From Siphonodentalium dalli (lineage: Eukaryota > Mollusca > Scaphopoda > Gadilida > Siphonodentaliidae), in the NCBI GenBank assembly GCA_032622095.1, contig CP136069.1, forward strand, positions 160,073,043-160,137,042: a stretch of 64,000 nt of DNA, in the 5' to 3' direction. Each line of letters begins with the position of its first letter. Positions within the stretch are counted from its first letter, which is position 1. The position numbers were made by a program, and so were the translations under genes. Shown here piece after piece: positions 34,675 to 45,259 of the stretch. The notes under the pieces were generated by a model. The model worked only from the letters and a program-made list of their open reading frames with translations. It did not search any database and was not told the origin of the DNA.

Positions 34675-35042
34675 GTTATGTAAACATTACTGTTACAGTC
34701 AAATTACTGATGAAATGTCCAATTAGTCCATTATAAGATCTCAAGGTTTATTAAGACCTTGATGGCAAACATTGGACAAGATTAAAGTATTGAAATATAT
34801 TCCATTCCTCGAAATTGGCCATGGCTAATTTGGCTATAAGCAATGCCCTGGGATATGCTGTGGCAACATGTTGAATCTAACACTGACAATATCACAGCAT
34901 TAAATTTGAGGTGGGACATTTTTCCTAATTTTGAGGGCTGTATACTCTGAAAATCATATTCAGACTAAATCATTCGAACTTACTACTAGATTAGTGATGT
35001 TTGTTGATAAATCACTGTAACACTTTTGTTTACATAACAATG
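34675..35042. repeat. Segment bounded by inverted TGTTTACATAACAATG, with a dispersed core
   Basis: ATTGTTATGTAAACATTACT at about 34673 is inverted at 35022 (TTTTGTTTACATAACAATGG), which also occurs at about 29085. The core 34795-34960 (AAGCAATGCCCTGGGATATG, GGGACATTTTTCCTAATTTT) matches 51465-51600. This is an old dispersed repeat; its class is unknown. Confidence 0.5.
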
Positions 35043-35195
35043 GTTTCAACATGAACAATTTTGTTATTGGAGAACTACCAATAACGAATATAAGAATAAA
35101 ATTTATCTATTTCTCCATGTTCTTCATAGCAGTGATGTTTTTACAGATGTTTATATTGTTCGCACATTTACCCACTGCAAATGCTTTGGATCCAT

Positions 35196-35646
35196 TTAAC
35201 CCTTTGAGCGCCAGGTTCGATTTTTGCATCAACCCATATACCCTGTGCCAATGCATTCTCTTATATATGCGAGTCGACTATAGTTCGCCTCGCATATATA
35301 AGAGAATGCATTGGCCTAACAATTTTTCATCATTTGTTATTATTTTTTACAATTTTAATAATTTTTTCTTATATTCTTTAACAGACTTATTTTGTAGGTT
35401 TAGTGCCAGGGAATCTTACGTTTTTCATGGGCATCAAAATTATTACTATGAATACTTGGTGATAGTTTTGAGTTATAACATGCCCCTAAGGTTTTATCCA
35501 GTTTGTTTTTTAAATCGTGATAGCATGCTTAAGCATACCCAAAACAAATTCAACCCAAAAAATAAAAAATGGAAGAATTTTTTTTTTTATTTCTTTTTTT
35601 TTTAGGGCCGATTTTACAGACCGTAAATTGGCACTGAAAGGGTTAA
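35196..35646 (+). mobile_element. Hairpin TTAA MITE, subfamily P2
   Basis: TTAA-CCCTTTGAGCGCCAGG at the left and GCACTGAAAGGG-TTAA at the right. The left interior (ATTTTTGCATCAACCCATAT) matches 44585-44774, while the hairpin AATGCATTCTCTTATATATG is that of P1. So terminal type P2 carries the P1 hairpin once. The 184-codon frame starting at 35051 runs through this element and is not a gene. Confidence 0.75.
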
Positions 35647-36289
35647 ACAAAAGAAAATTATCAAAAGTTCCATTTTGAAAAAAATAGAAAAAGAGAAAGA
35701 GAAATGCCCTTAAAACTTGTGTAATAGTTATTCATGCATGTGTCTTTCTGACCCCTTAGAGTGAACTTCATTTCATGATATAAAATCATTATATTACTCC
35801 ATTTAATGAGTGAAATAATTTTATCCACTAGATTACCTATCTGTCCTGTGAGGGTCATTAACTTTGAAAGTCCTAAACTGTAAGAGGAAACAGTGAATGT
35901 GAGAATGGAAGGTTATCTGGTGTTATCAGTCAGTTAATCTGTGTATATAAATCTGTCAGGGAGACAAGTTACAGTAAGGATGAGGGGTAATTCTAGGGAT
36001 ATGGGGCCATTAGCTTTTGTTGATCCTAATGTATTGGGTGTATTAGTGAGAAGATAGCTCAAGCTCAATAACTTTACAATAGAGAATTGAATAACCCCTT
36101 ACAGATTATGTTCATTGAGTAGGCAAGTGAGAGTTAAGCTGATAAAGTATCCTTTTTAGAATACATTTCTCTCATAAGATAGACATTATTCACAAACTTT
36201 TTGTCCAGACATTTATGTAACATTCTTCTGGTCTTCTCTCATTGACCAATGCTTTAACACAACCAATTTTTTACAGACCGCATCATTTA
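35647..36289. other. CpG-free intron-like sequence
   Basis: I count no CpG in 35641-36240. No exon or repeat is recognised. Confidence 0.5.
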
Positions 36290-36645
36290 AAGTGATGTGG
36301 AACACTCTGGTAGGGTGATCAAATATAAACGGAGAATGGAGAATTTTTGAGTAAATTTTACAAATAGTATATCCAAATTGACAACACACACCATCATTCT
36401 GATATATGAATAAATGCAGTGACTCTCTATGACAAAATAATTTTCATTAGTTTATTGCCGATAGATGCATCCCGAATCGAGAAGTAAATATTTAGAATTA
36501 AGCGTAGTTCTGATGATGTTTTCTATGGATTGGTACGATCGATTTGCTTAAACTTTTCGGCGATGTTAGTAAAATGTTACATCCCTCCAGTTGTCATAGC
36601 GCCTGAATACTAACTTATCAGTTTAACGCACCCGAACAAGTACCT
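36290..36645 (+). repeat. R2 repeat, copy 2
   Basis: Matches 10140-10510 (GGGTGATCAAATA, TTAGTTTATTGCCGATAGAT, GTTTTCTATGGATTG, CATAGCGCCTGAATACTAAC, CGCACCCGAACAAGT). Several former CpG positions read TG or CA here compared with copy 1, as expected of methylation decay. Confidence 0.75.
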
Positions 36646-36652
36646 AATGTCT

Positions 36653-36862
36653 TTAAGAAGAAATATTTTTCCTTCAATATGAAGAGTATGAAGTAAATAT
36701 TCTCATGTTGACTACATTTTTATTTCTTAATCTTTTTTACAGCCATCCCTTATATCCATACAAGGGATAGCTCTGTAAATAAGATTAAGAAATAAAAATG
36801 TAGACAACATGAAAATATTTACTTTATGCTCTTCATATGGAAGCCAAAATATTTCTTCTTAA
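36653..36862. mobile_element. TTAA-flanked palindromic MITE (210 bp)
   Basis: TTAA-GAAGAAATATTTTTCC to AAAATATTTCTTC-TTAA. The arms include AATATGAAGAGTATGAAGTA and ACATTTTTATTTCTTAATCT, paired across a short loop (CCCTTATATCCATACAAGGG). It lies just beyond the R2 copy. No coding capacity. Confidence 0.8.
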
Positions 36863-37592
36863 GCGATGCATGCTGCCTGTAAAAAAATTGGATGTGTTGA
36901 CAATTTCACATATCAGAAATAGTTTGAACAAAACCAATATTAAACATGATTTTAATAGACTAGAACAAAAATCTCCAGTTGATATACAAATCCTTTGATG
37001 TATAAATTCGTTGGAATTTGTTCAAAGGCAATTGACTATCATTTTGAATTCCTGCAACATAAAATGTTATTTGAGAGTTGAAGACAAATTTTATTTCTCA
37101 TATCAGAACTTTCTGAGCATGAGTCACTACTAGTAATGGTGCAGTAATGAGTATTTGTCCCCTTACATTCCGTGGGAGGACTATAGCAATGACATTTGTC
37201 CAATGTTTATCAACCAATAATTCATCCGAATACTGGAGTAAATATTTACATTTGTGCCTAATTCAGACGTTATGTGTTCTCAGTGGCATATTCGATGTGA
37301 TTGGAATTTTCTACAATCTTACTTGATTGCTATATTCTTGATGTGTATATATTATTTGGGTACGGTACTATAACTTCACAGTAACAGTTCACCTTATGTC
37401 TGTCCCTCTGAATTCTAGTTGCTCATTTCAATAAAACCGGTACATAAATTACGGAGGATGTCCACAGATTTTAATCCTAGATTTAGCACTTGGAGCATTA
37501 ACCCTTTCTTACTGATGAGTACCAGGCCATCCTTAAAAAATGTTGTGTTACCCCTTTCCCGACCCATATTTTTGGGGCTGGGTTACGGTAGG
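36863..37592. other. Intron-like sequence
   Basis: About 37215-37300 weakly resembles R2 (GAGTAAATATTTACATTTGT, CAGACGTTATGTGTTCT). Otherwise nothing is recognised. Confidence 0.4.
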
Positions 37593-37818
37593 TACAGTAA
37601 TTGCCCGAAGTAATCGACCCCTTAACCACAGCAGAATTATGGGTAACTTTTCAGGATTTAGTCGGAAATATGGCTTGTTGCCATTCATCGGAAAGCTCCC
37701 TGAGAGCTTTCCGATGAATGGCAACAAGCCATATTTCCGACTAAATCCTGCTAAATCCTGAAAAGTTACCCATAATTCTGCTGTGGTTAAGGGGTCGATT
37801 ACTTAGAGCATTACTGTA
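37593..37818. mobile_element. Palindromic Tc1/mariner-like MITE, copy T3
   Basis: TA-CAGTAATTGCCCGAAGTA to AGAGCATTACTG-TA. The arms are near-perfect, with an extra CTAAATCCTG repeat in the right arm at about 37740-37755. Frames at 37419-37761 are repeat shadows. Confidence 0.85.
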
Positions 37819-38179
37819 GGAACAATTTTTTTTTTTTCATAAACCATCATTCTTACAACAGAATGTCAGAATGTAATAACTTAATAATTCAATGACTTCA
37901 CTGTTTTATATTTATTAAAACAAGGTATTATTTAACTGGATTTTATTTTTGGAATCTCTTTCCCCTTATTAATCAGGCAATCAAGATCCTTATAGCATTT
38001 GCATCGAATACATCCAAACAGAGTCCTCAGAAATCACTGTTTGTTAAATAACAAAGTTATTTTAACCAAACTCGTTGCATATATTTTGAGTTGGCAGCAA
38101 AAATCATGGGTCGGCCATGAGAGGGGAGACAAACTATCTTTCAATTATGGCATGGGTAGTTCCCTTATGAAATGTTCAA
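37819..38179. other. Intron-like sequence
   Basis: No feature is seen. A T-run lies at about 37828. Confidence 0.4.
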
Positions 38180-38350
38180 ACTTATAATCTGAACATATTA
38201 TCTGAACATATTATCTGAACATTCCCCCCCCCCAATGAATAGAATTTCCTCTTCACTTGTATTATTATTTCATATGTCTTGTCCTTTGCTAATTTTTTAA
38301 CACCCCTTCAAATTAATAATTCCAATGTAGTTCAGAAAGGGTTAAAACCT
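38180..38350 (+). repeat. 'ATAATAAGTTCAAC' family fragment
   Basis: ATTATCTGAACAT occurs three times in tandem at about 38186-38222, then a C-run, CCAATGAATAGAATTTCCTC and the family end AGAAAGGGTTAAAA. A diverged copy of the repeat at 56750-56990. Confidence 0.5.
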
Positions 38351-38392
38351 TTTAATTGCTTCAAGATTTCAAGGTTCACTTGTATTCTCAGT

Positions 38393-38534
38393 CAGGTATG
38401 ATTGCTATACTGGAGGGTAACATTTCCACAGTCATCAGTGGTTATGGGTGATTGGTAGAATAAGAAAATGTGAATACTATCAGTGTCTTTCTCTGTGGGA
38501 GTTGTCATCACATGGGCAGAGAACTGTGAAACTT
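38393..38534 (+). repeat. Local direct duplication, copy 1 (carries the MITE)
   Basis: GGTATGATTGCTATACTGGA, ATCAGTGGTTATGGGTGATT and AGTGTCTTTCTCTGTGGGA match 39092-39230. After the MITE the match resumes at about 38785 (TTCTGGGTCTCAT). The duplication therefore spans the insertion site. Confidence 0.85.
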
Positions 38535-38779
38535 TTAAGCCTTCTATGACTGGAGCATCCTAAATTTGTTTGAAAAACCCTGTGCCATGCAATGCATTCT
38601 CTTAATATATATGCAAGTCTCCTAAAGGGAGCCTGGCTTATATAAGAGAATACATTGGGGCCTGACAATATTTACCTTGACATTGAAAGCCATAGCATTC
38701 TCCTTTATATGCGAGGCTACCTGTAAGAGAATGCACTGGCACAGGATCTTGAATGCTGCTCCCATCCTGAAAGGGTTAA
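38535..38779 (+). mobile_element. Hairpin TTAA MITE, subfamily P3, with an empty-site copy in the window
   Basis: TTAA at 38535-38538 and 38776-38779. The interior has ATGACTGGAGCATCC near the left end, hairpins from ATGCATTCTCTTA and AGAGAATACATTG, and GCTCCCATCCTGAAAGGG at the right. The duplicated flank at 39222-39250 reads GTGAAACATTAACC then CTGGGTCTCAT with a single TTAA and no insert. This is the pre-integration state. Confidence 0.85.
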
Positions 38780-39091
38780 TTGTTCTGGGTCTCATAATAC
38801 TTTAGTCCCTTAGAAATTTTATCAGGCAGAATCACCACAAATTGGCATAAAGATCACTTTTGAATATATCTTATAGACAGATATCGAATTCAATAATTTC
38901 TCAAGAAAACTAAATTTTGGAATGTGTTTTCAGTGTTTGGAAAATTTTCATTATTTTGAAAATTATTGTACAATTTTGTGCTTAGGCGCAATGTTCGCCA
39001 CAATACTTTGAATGTGACATAAAACATCAGAGGTAAATATACTAATATGAAATATATTAGAATAGCTCGAAATGACTACCACATGTATAAG
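38780..39091. other. Intron-like sequence between duplicated flanks
   Basis: Nothing beyond the end of the duplication is recognised. Confidence 0.4.
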
Positions 39092-39262
39092 AAGGTATGA
39101 TTGCTATACTGGAGGGTAGAATTTCAACAGTCCTCAGTGGTTATGGGTGATTGGTAGAACAAGAAAATGTGAATACTATCAGTGTCTTTCTCTGTGGGAT
39201 GTTGATGACATGGGCAGAGAAGTGTGAAACATTAACCTTCCTGGGTCTCATTATGTTAGCAG
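39092..39262 (+). repeat. Local direct duplication, copy 2 (empty site)
   Basis: Direct repeat of 38393-38534 plus about 38780-38800, with the single TTAA at about 39231-39234 (in GTGAAACATTAACC). Frames on both strands (39141-39414) are not supported as genes. Confidence 0.85.
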
Positions 39263-39329
39263 CAATTATGAGTGAAAATTTTGAACAAAGTTCTGTACCT
39301 AATCTTGACATATTCATTTTTGGCATTTA

Positions 39330-39560
39330 CAATATAAATCTCTACTCGGGCTATGTTCGTAGAGATCATACTATAAATCTCTACTCGGCCACGTTCATAG
39401 AGATCGTACTATAAATCTCTACTCGGGCTATGTTCGTAGAGATCATACTATAAATCTACTCGGGCCACGTTCATCGAGATCGTACTATAAATCTCTACTC
39501 GGGCTATGTTCATTGAGATCATACTATAAATCTCTACTCTGGCTACATTCGTAGAGATCA
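39330..39560 (+). repeat. Minisatellite, about 38-bp unit, six copies
   Basis: Unit ACTATAAATCTCTACTCGGG plus CTATGTTCGTAGAGATCAT. Units alternate between GGGCTATGTTCGTAG and GGCCACGTTCATAG variants, suggesting a two-unit higher-order repeat. CTCTAC/GTAGAG gives each unit its own small hairpin. CpG is retained here although the surroundings are CpG-poor. Confidence 0.85.
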
Positions 39561-40010
39561 TGTTCCACCAGTTCATAACCTGGGAACATTTTGAAAATCT
39601 GATGTGGAACTTTATAACATTGAAAACATAACGCAGGTAACATATAATTTCTTAGTCAATAGCTGTTCCTTAGCTAATATATTTCACAGAAGGTACAAGT
39701 TCTCATTTGCATAATTTAAGTGACTTTTGTGGCCCGATTTCATGATAAACATGGAAATGATTACCAGAGCGAATTCAGATCACAAAAATTGGTTAAATCA
39801 TGCAATCTCGTACTTGGTCGTCCATACACTGTGAAATACATTATTAAGGAACATGTATTGACCATGAAATATCATACCTGCATTATTTTTCAATGTTGTA
39901 AAGTTCCCCGTCGAAACATGTCTAAACATCAAAAGGTTCCCAGGTTTTGTACTGGTGGAATATGATCTCTACAGGTGCAGCTAGAGTAGAGATTCATGAC
40001 ATGATCTACT
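39556..40010. repeat. Element with inverted GTTCCACCAGT ends; right part shared with 51790-51960
   Basis: GATCATGTTCCACCAGTTCA and ACCTGGGAACATTTTG at the left are inverted at the right (AAAAGGTTCCCAGGT, ACTGGTGGAATATGATCTCT). The right half recurs at 51790-51960. The minisatellite abuts the left end and shares GTAGAGATCAT with it. Confidence 0.6.
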
Positions 40011-40707
40011 GATGTCTATGTGAGATACATTTTTGTACTTTCAACCTATATCCATTGCCTTCAATCCAAACCATATTGATTACAAGATATGAACATATAG
40101 CTAGAAATCTGTTCTTATAAAACAAAACTGCAACGCTGCTGTCCATGTGAAATGATTGATGGGATGAGGGTGAGGGTTCAAACCATGGGAAATTGTCACA
40201 GATACAAAAGACGCAAATAGTGCAAACAAAACCCGCCTTTCTCTCTCCGTTATCTCAGTTTCTCGTCCAAACATCCTCTGACATTTTGTACACAGTTAAG
40301 TATCAGATAGAAGACTTCATTTCCCTTGAGGCTGGGACAAAGATCGGCCAATTTAAATATGGATACAATACCTGGGTATTGATAATCTCATCGCTGATGT
40401 TTTTGTATTGAAATTGATAAAATTGTTATAAATTTGAACGCGACAGATGATGGCTGTGACAAACAGTACTTTGAATTGTCTGATACTCGTGGTGGGTCTG
40501 GATGGTTTTATTTGTAACAGATTTATATTGTGTAACTGTTATTCCTTCTGGCTATATTTCATCAGGTGGGAAATATATTTTGAAAACTGGAAGTCGTAAT
40601 TTGGTAGGTGATCTTTAATATGATAATTATACTGACAGATCAAGCCACGAAATATACACCTGTCAACTGTCACTGATAGGTCAATGTTTCGGAGTGAGAC
40701 ATGTTGT
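40011..40707. other. Intron-like sequence
   Basis: The frame at 40193-40411 (72 codons) is the longest here; it has no recognised domain and no splice context that I can support. Nothing else is seen. Confidence 0.4.
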
Positions 40708-41090
40708 CTAAGCCTAAGAAAAAAATATTTGTGGTTTGGGTTTCCCTACCAACCCTATTTTAAACCCCCTACCCTAAAGTTTTTTTCATGATTTTCAAGA
40801 AAATCTATTGAATTTGTTCTCTTTAATATTTCATAAAACATACATAAAAACACATTTCAGCATCTCAGAATAAGTTGATTTCTTAGTAAAAGTATTGTAT
40901 AATATTAAAATTTATACAAAAATAATCAAACGTAAATTTTGCAGAGTAAAATACGCACATGAATAGTCATAAGAATATGTCAAAATAAAAAAATTAATTA
41001 ATCAAATATAATTTCAAGTCAACCTACCGATCCAATTTTTTTCCCACTTGTAACCCAAACCAGACATTAATTTTCTTTGGCACAGTACAA
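40708..41090. mobile_element. Diverged relative of the 32690-34095 element
   Basis: The left end CTAAGCCTAAGAAAAAAATA, TGGTTTGGGTTTCC and ACCCTATTTTAAACCCCCTA pairs with the right CCCACTTGTAACCCAAACCA and TTTTCTTTGGCAC. It is much shorter (380 bases) and has an AT-rich interior. Confidence 0.6.
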
Positions 41091-41766
41091 CCCAGTATGT
41101 AGATTCTCATGCTATCTGTATAAACCTATTACAGGTGAGCTTAGTCTCCAGGCTTCTGTTTGGAATGTCAATTAATATATGGCCATTTCAATAAGAAATG
41201 AGAATTTGTTCACCTCCATATCTCTGACATTCTTATATCAATTATCTTTAATCGTCTGAATTCGATGTTTCTAGATCAATTTGCTTGGATTTATATCTAC
41301 ACACACACTTAATGGGAGCCACAGGCAAAGTTTCCTGTGGCAAGTAGAAAATTCAGAACAGTTGAGATCGATACATAATTAGTGACTGTTTACATTGATT
41401 CTTGTACACAATGTATGTATAGACAAATATAATTATTTCCATTTGCAACCCCGCCCTTCTGTAACGATGGGTTGTAAATTTCCAACTGGTACCCCAGCTC
41501 AAGCTTTTCCAACTAGACATATCCAACCAGAAACCCTCTAGAGTTAAAAATTTCCAACTGATGGTCATTTCAGGTTAAAACATTTGCAGAAAGTAGGAAA
41601 ATATAACATATTTGGTCCAAAAACATTATCAAACTATCAGAAAATTGTTTGGTCTCAAATTTCCAACTAATGTTGTGTCATGCATGAATATTCCATCTGT
41701 TGAAAGTTTTTACCAAAGTTGCAGGGTAGGGAGGCGCACTTGAGAGTATGTTCTTTCAATCTTAAA
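41091..41766. other. Intron-like, with TTCCAACT dispersed repeat
   Basis: TTTCCAACT occurs several times at 41480-41690. About 41620-41730 matches 930-1065 in reverse orientation. No gene. Confidence 0.45.
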
Positions 41767-42214
41767 CAAGCCTGCAAATAGCGTGTCTATCATTTTGCAG
41801 AATGAGGTCCCCAGAGGGTGAATTTAGTGACACTATCCCGCATAGCGGGCTAGCATCACTAAATTCACCCTCTGGGTACCTCATTCTGCTTAGGCCTCAT
41901 CTTCTGGGAAGTATCTATGGTATCAAATTAACATTGTTTTTAGTTACGTTTTCCCATCTGGGAAGTTTCTATATCCCCTAATTTGCAGAAGATAAAATCC
42001 ATAATCGAGGCGCCCAATGGGTGAACATCACCAACTTCAAATGGGAAACTTCTATCTGATCCTAGGTCTACCATAGCAGTTGAGGGCCTAAGCAGAATGA
42101 GGTCCCCATAGGGTGAATTTAGTGATGCTAGCCCGCTATGCGGGGTAGCGTCACAAAATTCACCCTCTGGGGACCTCATTCTGCAAATGACAGACACGCT
42201 ATTTGCAGGCTTCA
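41767..42214 (+). mobile_element. hAT-like double-hairpin MITE, copy F2
   Basis: Begins CAAGCCTGCAAATAGCGTGT and ends CTATTTGCAGGCTTCA, flanked on both sides by ATCTTAAA (41759-41766, 42215-42222). The hairpins GAATTTAGTGACACTATCCC/GGGCTAGCATCACTAAATTC at the left and their counterparts at the right are nearly perfect. The core has GGCGCCCAATGGGTGAACAT. Core type 2, shared with F3, F4 and F6. Confidence 0.85.
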
Positions 42215-42970
42215 ATCTTAAATAATCGCTAATTTAATATTTATGTGGTGCACCTGCCTGTATATAGGTTTTCATCAAGTTTGTCCTTCATATCCTGATG
42301 GACTCTAAATTAAAATTGGAGTGCAGAGCAGTTAGGTTTATCCCTGTGGGAATCCCTGCAATTATCCAGTGACATAAACCATTTCACCACCTATCTCTAG
42401 CATACCTTTCTACAAAAACTTTGTTCACCAACTATCTATCTTTCTATATAATCTATTAACAGTAGATTGACCATTTCACCACCATTTACTGCACCTTATG
42501 CTCTTACTCCCATGGATTCCATTGTCAATTAGACGGTGGGACATCATGATTTGGTAAGGTCTCTCAATTATTGTCACAGCATGAACCTTTTACCTCTATT
42601 ATCATGTGGTAATGTGAGGTAACAGCAATTAATGTACTTTATCTTTATTCTGTCTCTAACCTAGTATAACAATCAATTAAAATAGCATTTATCTACTTGT
42701 ACCTTTATACAGGAATAGTTTGTTATCATGGATGCGGGAGAAGGGGGGCCATGCGGGGGAACTTGCCTGGCCCAGGGGAGGCCAGTGGGTATGCGAAAAG
42801 TGCCCCGAAAAGTGCCCTCTTGACTGGTTTGCCCCTTGCCCTTTGGTGCTTACGGCATCCCTGTTATGTTATTGTCGATTTGTCTGTCCATCTCGTCATC
42901 TGTCAGTTTGTCTTTCCATTCGCTTTTTATTTTCTAATGTAAGATATGAAACAGAAAACAGAAACATTAT
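42215..42970. other. Intron-like, with a G-rich patch
   Basis: About 42730-42840 is unusually GC-rich for this half (GGGGGGCCATGCGGGGG, GAAAAGTGCCCCGAAAAGTG). The frames through it (42697-42942, 42720-43160) continue into the next MITE and are not supported as genes. Confidence 0.4.
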
Positions 42971-43335
42971 GACATCACCAAATTCACCCTGTGGGATCCT
43001 CATTCTGCTGAGGCCTCAACTGCTATGGGAGATCTACAATCAGATTGAATTTTTCCCAGTTATAGTTGGTGATATTCACCTGTTAGTCCCCTCGATTATG
43101 CAATTTATCTTCTGCAAATTATGGGATATAGAAACTGAGCAGAAGGTAAAAAGTTACTAAAATCAATGTCTATAATTTGAGACTATAGATACTTTCCAGA
43201 AGATGAGGCCTAAACAGAATGAGGTCTCCAGAGGTGGAATTTAGTGATGCTAGCCCACTGTGTGGTAGCATCACTAAATTCACCATCTGAGGACCTCATT
43301 CTGCAAATTACAGACACACTATTTCACAAAGCTTG
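42971..43335 (+). mobile_element. hAT-like double-hairpin MITE, copy F3 (left hairpin incomplete)
   Basis: Starts inside the left hairpin (ATCACCAAATTCACCCTGTG). The core TGAGGCCTCAACTGCTATGG and the full right hairpin (GTGATGCTAGCCCACTGTGT) are present. The right end is about ACAAAGCTTG. No left duplication is identifiable, so the left end is deleted. Confidence 0.75.
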
Positions 43336-43346
43336 GTTATGGCCCT

Positions 43347-43746
43347 TTAACCCTTTACCCAACAGAAGGGCCCTGTGCCAATGCATTCTCTTATATATGC
43401 GAGTCGACCATAGGTCGCCTCGCATATATAAGAGAATGCATTGGCTTAACACATTACAAATTATAAAATTGTTAAAGAATGTAAAAAAAAATGGTAAAAA
43501 GTGTTAAAAAAAGATTTTTTTTAGGCCAATGCATTTTCTTATATATGCGAGGCGACCTATGGTCGACTCGCATATATAAGAGAATGCATTGGCACAGGGC
43601 ATAACTGTAACTATCACAATGTGGTCAAGGAGCCGGATCCAATGATATCCATATTTGTATGGTTCTATTGAGACAGACCGAAGATATTTTAGGCTGTTTA
43701 AGTTTTATTTGGCCGGTTTTGGCCGGTCTGTTGGGTAAAGGGTTAA
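43347..43746 (+). mobile_element. Hairpin TTAA MITE (P1), second full copy, 400 bp
   Basis: TTAA-CCCTTTACCCAACAGA to TCTGTTGGGTAAAGGG-TTAA. The length equals 18863-19262 exactly, and I see only a handful of differences (for example GGAGCCGGATCC against GGAGCCGGTTCC). It is inserted 11 bases after F3. The two copies are the youngest-looking elements in the window. Confidence 0.9.
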
Positions 43747-44145
43747 GTGAAAATGGCCCTGTGAAAACTGATGAGGCAGCATGAATGGAACAATAATCAC
43801 ATGTAATAAATTTTGTCTGTTCATTTCTTCTGAAGTTATGGCCCTTGTGTAAAATACATGCACCCCTGTATCTCCGTCATCTTACAATGATCTTTGGTAT
43901 ATTCATGAACCACTAGGGGATGAAGGATATCAACATGCAACAGGATTTATTTGAATGCCAATTGTTTTTTCCAGAATTCTGTGGTTACTTTGAATTGGGA
44001 TTGCTTTCAAGTCTGGTTATAGCGCAGCCATCTTAATTCAGATTGTTTGACTTCGGCAATCTGCTATGGCAACCAGTTGCCATGGCCTAGTTTGCTTCAG
44101 CAAATGGCTTCGCCATTGTTGATTGATATAGCCAATTATGAGAGC
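43747..44145. other. Intron-like sequence
   Basis: No gene is seen. GTTATGGCCCTTGTGTAAAA and TCTCCGTCATCTTACAATGA recall the 'gross-conserved' low-complexity invertebrate repeats, but no second copy is in the window. Confidence 0.4.
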
Positions 44146-44480
44146 TGATAGTGTGTCTGTCAGAGGGTAAATTAGTGATGCTACCCCACACAGCAGGCTA
44201 GCATCACCAAATTCACCCTCTGGGGACCTCATTGTGCTTATAGGCCTATCTTCTTGGAAGTATCTATAGTCTCAAATGAACATTGTTTTAATTACTTTTA
44301 CCTTTCTGTTTAGTTTCTATATCCCCTAATTTGCAAAAGATAAAATGCACAATCAAGGTGGGGGACTACAATCTGATCCTAGGTCTCCTATAGTAGTTGA
44401 GGCCTTAGCAGAGTTCCCAGAGGGTAAATTTGGTGATGGAACTCATTCTGCAAATGTTAGACACACTATATCCAGACTTG
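44146..44480 (+). mobile_element. hAT-like double-hairpin MITE, copy F4 (shortened)
   Basis: Left: TGATAGTGTGTCTGTCAGAG with the first half-hairpin partly deleted. Right: GCAAATGTTAGACACACTAT and CCAGACTTG. The core matches F2. The right hairpin is also shortened. No clean target duplication. Confidence 0.7.
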
Positions 44481-44584
44481 ATTGCTTTATTTTGGATAAT
44501 ATCTCCACTCAACAGCACACAGCCACAAAATGTGATGATTACTACATGAATGAATTTCTTGCAAAAATTGGGATTCCCTGATCT

Positions 44585-44774
44585 TTAACCCTTTCAGTGC
44601 CAAGTCCGATTTGTGTATCAACCCATATTTCCTTGATCATTTTTCAAATTTATTGATTATAATAATGTGCGCTCTTTCCATCAATGTATCACATTATTAT
44701 AATCAATAAATTTGAAAAATGATCAAGGAAATATGGGTTGATACAATAATCGGACTTGGCACTGAAAGAGTTAA
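44585..44774. mobile_element. TTAA-flanked, fully palindromic MITE, subfamily P2 (190 bp)
   Basis: TTAA-CCCTTTCAGTGCCAAG to TTGGCACTGAAAGAG-TTAA. The arms are almost perfect (CCGATTTGTGTATCAACCCA, TGATCATTTTTCAAATTTAT) around a small loop (GCGCTCTTTCCATC). It shares its ends with 35196-35646 but has no GCATTCTC hairpin. Confidence 0.85.
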
Positions 44775-44799
44775 TAAACCTCGCGAAAACCCACCTTTA

Positions 44800-45259
44800 C
44801 AAGTCTGAGATCAGTGTGACTCTCATTTGCAGAATGAGGTCCCCAGAGGGTGAATTTATTGATACTATCCCGCATAGTGGGCTAGCATCACTAACTTCAC
44901 CCTCTGGGGACCTCATTCTGCTTAGGCCTCATCTTCTCTGGAAAGTTTCTTTATTATCAAATTTCTATAGAAACTTCTTCACATAGATTCTATTTCTTTT
45001 TTAGTTTACTTTCTCTATATCCCCAAATTGGCAGACAATGCATTGCATAATCGAGGTTCCCAATGGGTGTACATCACAATATTCACCATTTGGGAACTTC
45101 AATCTGAGTCTATGTTTCCCATAGCATATGAGGCCATGCAGAATGAGGTCCCCAGAGGGTGAATTTGGTGATGCTAGCCTGCTGTGCGGGATAGCATAAC
45201 CAAATTCACCCTCTGGGGACCTCATTCTGCAAATGACAGGCATATTAAACTCAGGCTTG
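44800..45259 (+). mobile_element. hAT-like double-hairpin MITE, copy F5
   Basis: Begins CAAGTCTGAGATCAGTG and ends CTCAGGCTTG, flanked by CACCTTTA (44792-44799) and CACATTTA (45260-45267), 7 of 8 identical. Both hairpins are complete. The core is type 1 (CAATGGGTGTACATCACAAT), as in F1 and F7. It lies 25 bases from the P2 palindrome. Confidence 0.85.

Noticed and set aside
35051-35605. Longest open frame in the window (184 codons), with a hydrophobic, signal-peptide-like start
   Set aside because: From 35196 it runs through a TTAA MITE and its AT-rich linker. The hydrophobic start is what AT-rich DNA yields by chance.
39330-39560. CRISPR-like array of 38-bp repeats
   Set aside because: Units are contiguous without unique spacers and the sequence is eukaryotic; it is a minisatellite.
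42720-43160. 146-codon frame with a Cys-rich stretch (CEKCPEKCP)
   Set aside because: The cysteines come from a small GC-rich direct repeat, and the frame continues into the F3 MITE.
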